NCBI GenBank assembly: GCA_030144965.1
Contig: JAMPUU010000026.1
Location: 124,001 to 188,000 of the forward strand
From: Nitrospira sp. BO4
Lineage (GTDB): Bacteria > Nitrospirota > Nitrospiria > Nitrospirales > Nitrospiraceae
Reading direction: 5' to 3'
Length of the DNA stretch: 64,000 nucleotides
The notes under the pieces are model-generated. The model saw nothing but the letters and a program-made list of their open reading frames with translations, was not told the DNA's origin and ran no database searches. Numbering within the stretch: the first letter of the stretch is position 1; every line of letters begins with the position of its first letter. Of this stretch, positions 62,608 through 64,000 are shown in pieces. Made by a program: the position numbers and the translations under genes.

Positions 62608-63648
62608 TTACTTCGGGGATGCCACGGACTCAATGACCTGGACGACAGCCCCGTCCACGCCCACACTTCCATCAGTCAGAACTCGCTCACCCTCGTTGAT
62701 GCCCGAAAGAATCTCTACCTGCTCTCCAAAGCGCCGCCCAGGCTTGACCCATCGAAGGCGAGCGACCTGATCTGTTCCAAGGACGTAAAGGCTGCTGAGC
62801 TCTCCGCGATCGACGACGGCGGTCGAAGGGACAAGGATGGTTTGCGTGGCGCCCTTCTCCAGAGGAAATCGACCAAACATGCCTGTCTTGAGACCGGCCG
62901 TCTTTGGCAAATCCACCTTGACCGTGAACGTATGTGTTTGGGGGTCGCCGGCAGGGAGAATCTGGCTGACCGTGCCAAGCAGGGCTTGCGATTCGAGGGC
63001 ATCAATGACCACGGCGATCTTATCCCCTCGAGAAACGGATTTGAGATCACCTTCCGCGACCGTGGCCTCCAGACGAAGACGCTGAGGGTCTTCCATCCTG
63101 AGCAGTGGTTGGCCCGGCGAGGCCAATTCCCCCGCTTCAACTTTCTTCTCGGTGATCACGCCATCAAATGGCGCTCTTACCGTCGTATAGCTGAGCTGAG
63201 CTTCTACCGCATTTCGATTGGCCTCCGCCACGCGATACGCCCGCGTGGCATTCTCCAATTCCTGTTTCGAGACCGCATTGTGCGCCAGTAGGTGCGTCAT
63301 ACGGTCGAGCTGCGCCGTGGAATTTTCGACTTCGGCATTCGCACGGGCTAAGTCCGCTTGGAGATCACGGCTGTCCAGCTGGATCAGGAGCTGACCCTTG
63401 GAGACTTTCGTCCCTTCTCGAACCAACAACTTGTCGATCGTTCCCTGGATGCGACTGGAGAGTGTAGCCTGAAAGATTGGAGCGACCTGCCCGGTCACCT
63501 CAACGCGGATCGGCACCGAAACATGCGTGACCTCGACAACCGCTGTCTGAATCGTCTTCTGTGGAGCGGCGGATACCACCGCTGTGGTCGGCTCTTCCTT
63601 AGACCCACAGCCAGCCACGAGCAGGACTGCGATGACTATGCGTTTCAC
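62608..63648 (-). CDS. RND periplasmic membrane fusion protein (lipoprotein)
   Basis: A 346-residue protein with a lipobox (VLLVAGC) after a short signal. Order: lipoyl half (GQVAPIFQATLSSRIQGTID), helical hairpin (ADLARANAEVENSTAQLDRM), lipoyl second half (YTTVRAPFDGVITEKKVEAG), then the beta-barrel region. It joins the pump to an outer-membrane channel. The start is set at GTG, 8-10 bases after AGG, in front of the signal; an ATG 11 codons upstream is possible. No outer-membrane factor is in the window. Confidence 0.92.
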   Translation of the reverse strand: MKRIVIAVLLVAGCGSKEEPTTAVVSAAPQKTIQTAVVEVTHVSVPIRVEVTGQVAPIFQATLSSRIQGTIDKLLVREGTKVSKGQLLIQLDSRDLQADLARANAEVENSTAQLDRMTHLLAHNAVSKQELENATRAYRVAEANRNAVEAQLSYTTVRAPFDGVITEKKVEAGELASPGQPLLRMEDPQRLRLEATVAEGDLKSVSRGDKIAVVIDALESQALLGTVSQILPAGDPQTHTFTVKVDLPKTAGLKTGMFGRFPLEKGATQTILVPSTAVVDRGELSSLYVLGTDQVARLRWVKPGRRFGEQVEILSGINEGERVLTDGSVGVDGAVVQVIESVASPK

Positions 63649-63686
63649 GGATCTGAACCTTACCTGTGCGATGCATTCCACTCGAC

Positions 63687-63989
63687 TCAGGCTCCGCCTG
63701 CGGCGGCTCGAGCATGGTCCTCACACCGGTCTTCCGATCGAGCATTGCCGCCCTTGGGATCATCCCATGCCTCACGCCTAGCCCCCAACTGTCGTAACAA
63801 ACATTCTGCCGTCGCCAGCAGCTCCTCAAGACTCCGGTCCGGTGTCACCCCGTAGTGGGCACGATCGAAGATGGGAACTTGAAGGCAAACTTCAGCGCGA
63901 TACCGACGCTCCGGAGAATAGATGATCCGATGCATCGGAGTTTCGGGATATTGGCAGGACTTCAGAAGGTCCAACGATTGAAAGAACAC
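63687..63989 (-). CDS. Hypothetical protein, partial at the window edge
   Basis: The minus-strand frame reads VPIFDRAHYGVTPDRSLEEL and ATAECLLRQLGARREAWDDP, ending 6 bases before the longer form of the fusion-protein gene. The frame is open to the end of the window, so the true start may lie outside. It may be the first gene of the efflux operon. Confidence 0.45.
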   Translation of the reverse strand: MFFQSLDLLKSCQYPETPMHRIIYSPERRYRAEVCLQVPIFDRAHYGVTPDRSLEELLATAECLLRQLGARREAWDDPKGGNARSEDRCEDHARAAAGGA

Positions 63990-64000
63990 ACGGCAAAGAC

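Noticed and set aside
1-64000. CRISPR array, rRNA or tRNA genes
   Set aside because: No regularly spaced short direct repeats and no recognisable rRNA or tRNA pattern were seen by eye.

Overview
The window is bacterial chromosome, about 50-55% GC by eye. It carries mostly stress, signalling and redox genes plus a decayed mobile region. The style fits a Nitrospira-like member of Nitrospirota: many tiny paralogous proteins, NarL-type lone receivers, a KaiC-like/hybrid kinase operon, and a sulfite-oxidase/cytochrome c unit beside an RND pump. This assignment is inference from gene content; there is no rRNA or other marker in the window.

Layout. 0-7 kb: hemerythrin, DUF4142 protein, lone receiver, several small proteins of paralogous families, a deleted acyltransferase, YtxH protein and a lipoprotein. 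7.7-11.4 kb: minus-strand operon of an unknown protein, a double-domain KaiC-like ATPase and a hybrid histidine kinase. 12-16.3 kb: small secreted, zinc-ribbon and metallothionein-like proteins. 16.3-27 kb: a shuffled, partly duplicated and decaying zone with second copies of the small families, dead response regulators, a large cadherin-like-repeat lipoprotein, an RNA polymerase alpha-CTD-like regulator and a formylglycine-generating-enzyme-like protein. 27-31.3 kb: HflX and a GH13 glucan enzyme. 31.6-34.1 kb: ars operon (arsR-arsI-arsC-acr3) with a clear promoter/operator. 34.8-40.6 kb: HEAT-beta-TIR protein, small proteins, a gene split by an in-frame TGA, and an alpha/beta-hydrolase lipoprotein; possible defence locus. 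41-48.5 kb: prophage or element remnant with terminase subunits, IS3-type and integrase fragments. 48.5-51.2 kb: mostly empty. 51.2-58.5 kb: redox/proteostasis island (CoA-disulfide reductase-rhodanese, CbpA, CbpM, thioredoxin 2, DUF59, frameshifted OsmC, sulfite-oxidase-like enzyme, two c-type cytochromes). 59-64 kb: RND efflux pump with its membrane fusion protein.

Main surprises: a 165-bp promoter/leader block duplicated in front of two unrelated genes; an octamer TTCCTAGT repeated upstream of stress-type genes; a metallothionein-like reading frame with no normal start codon; a leaderless arsR whose operator overlaps the -10 box; at least ten recognisable dead genes.
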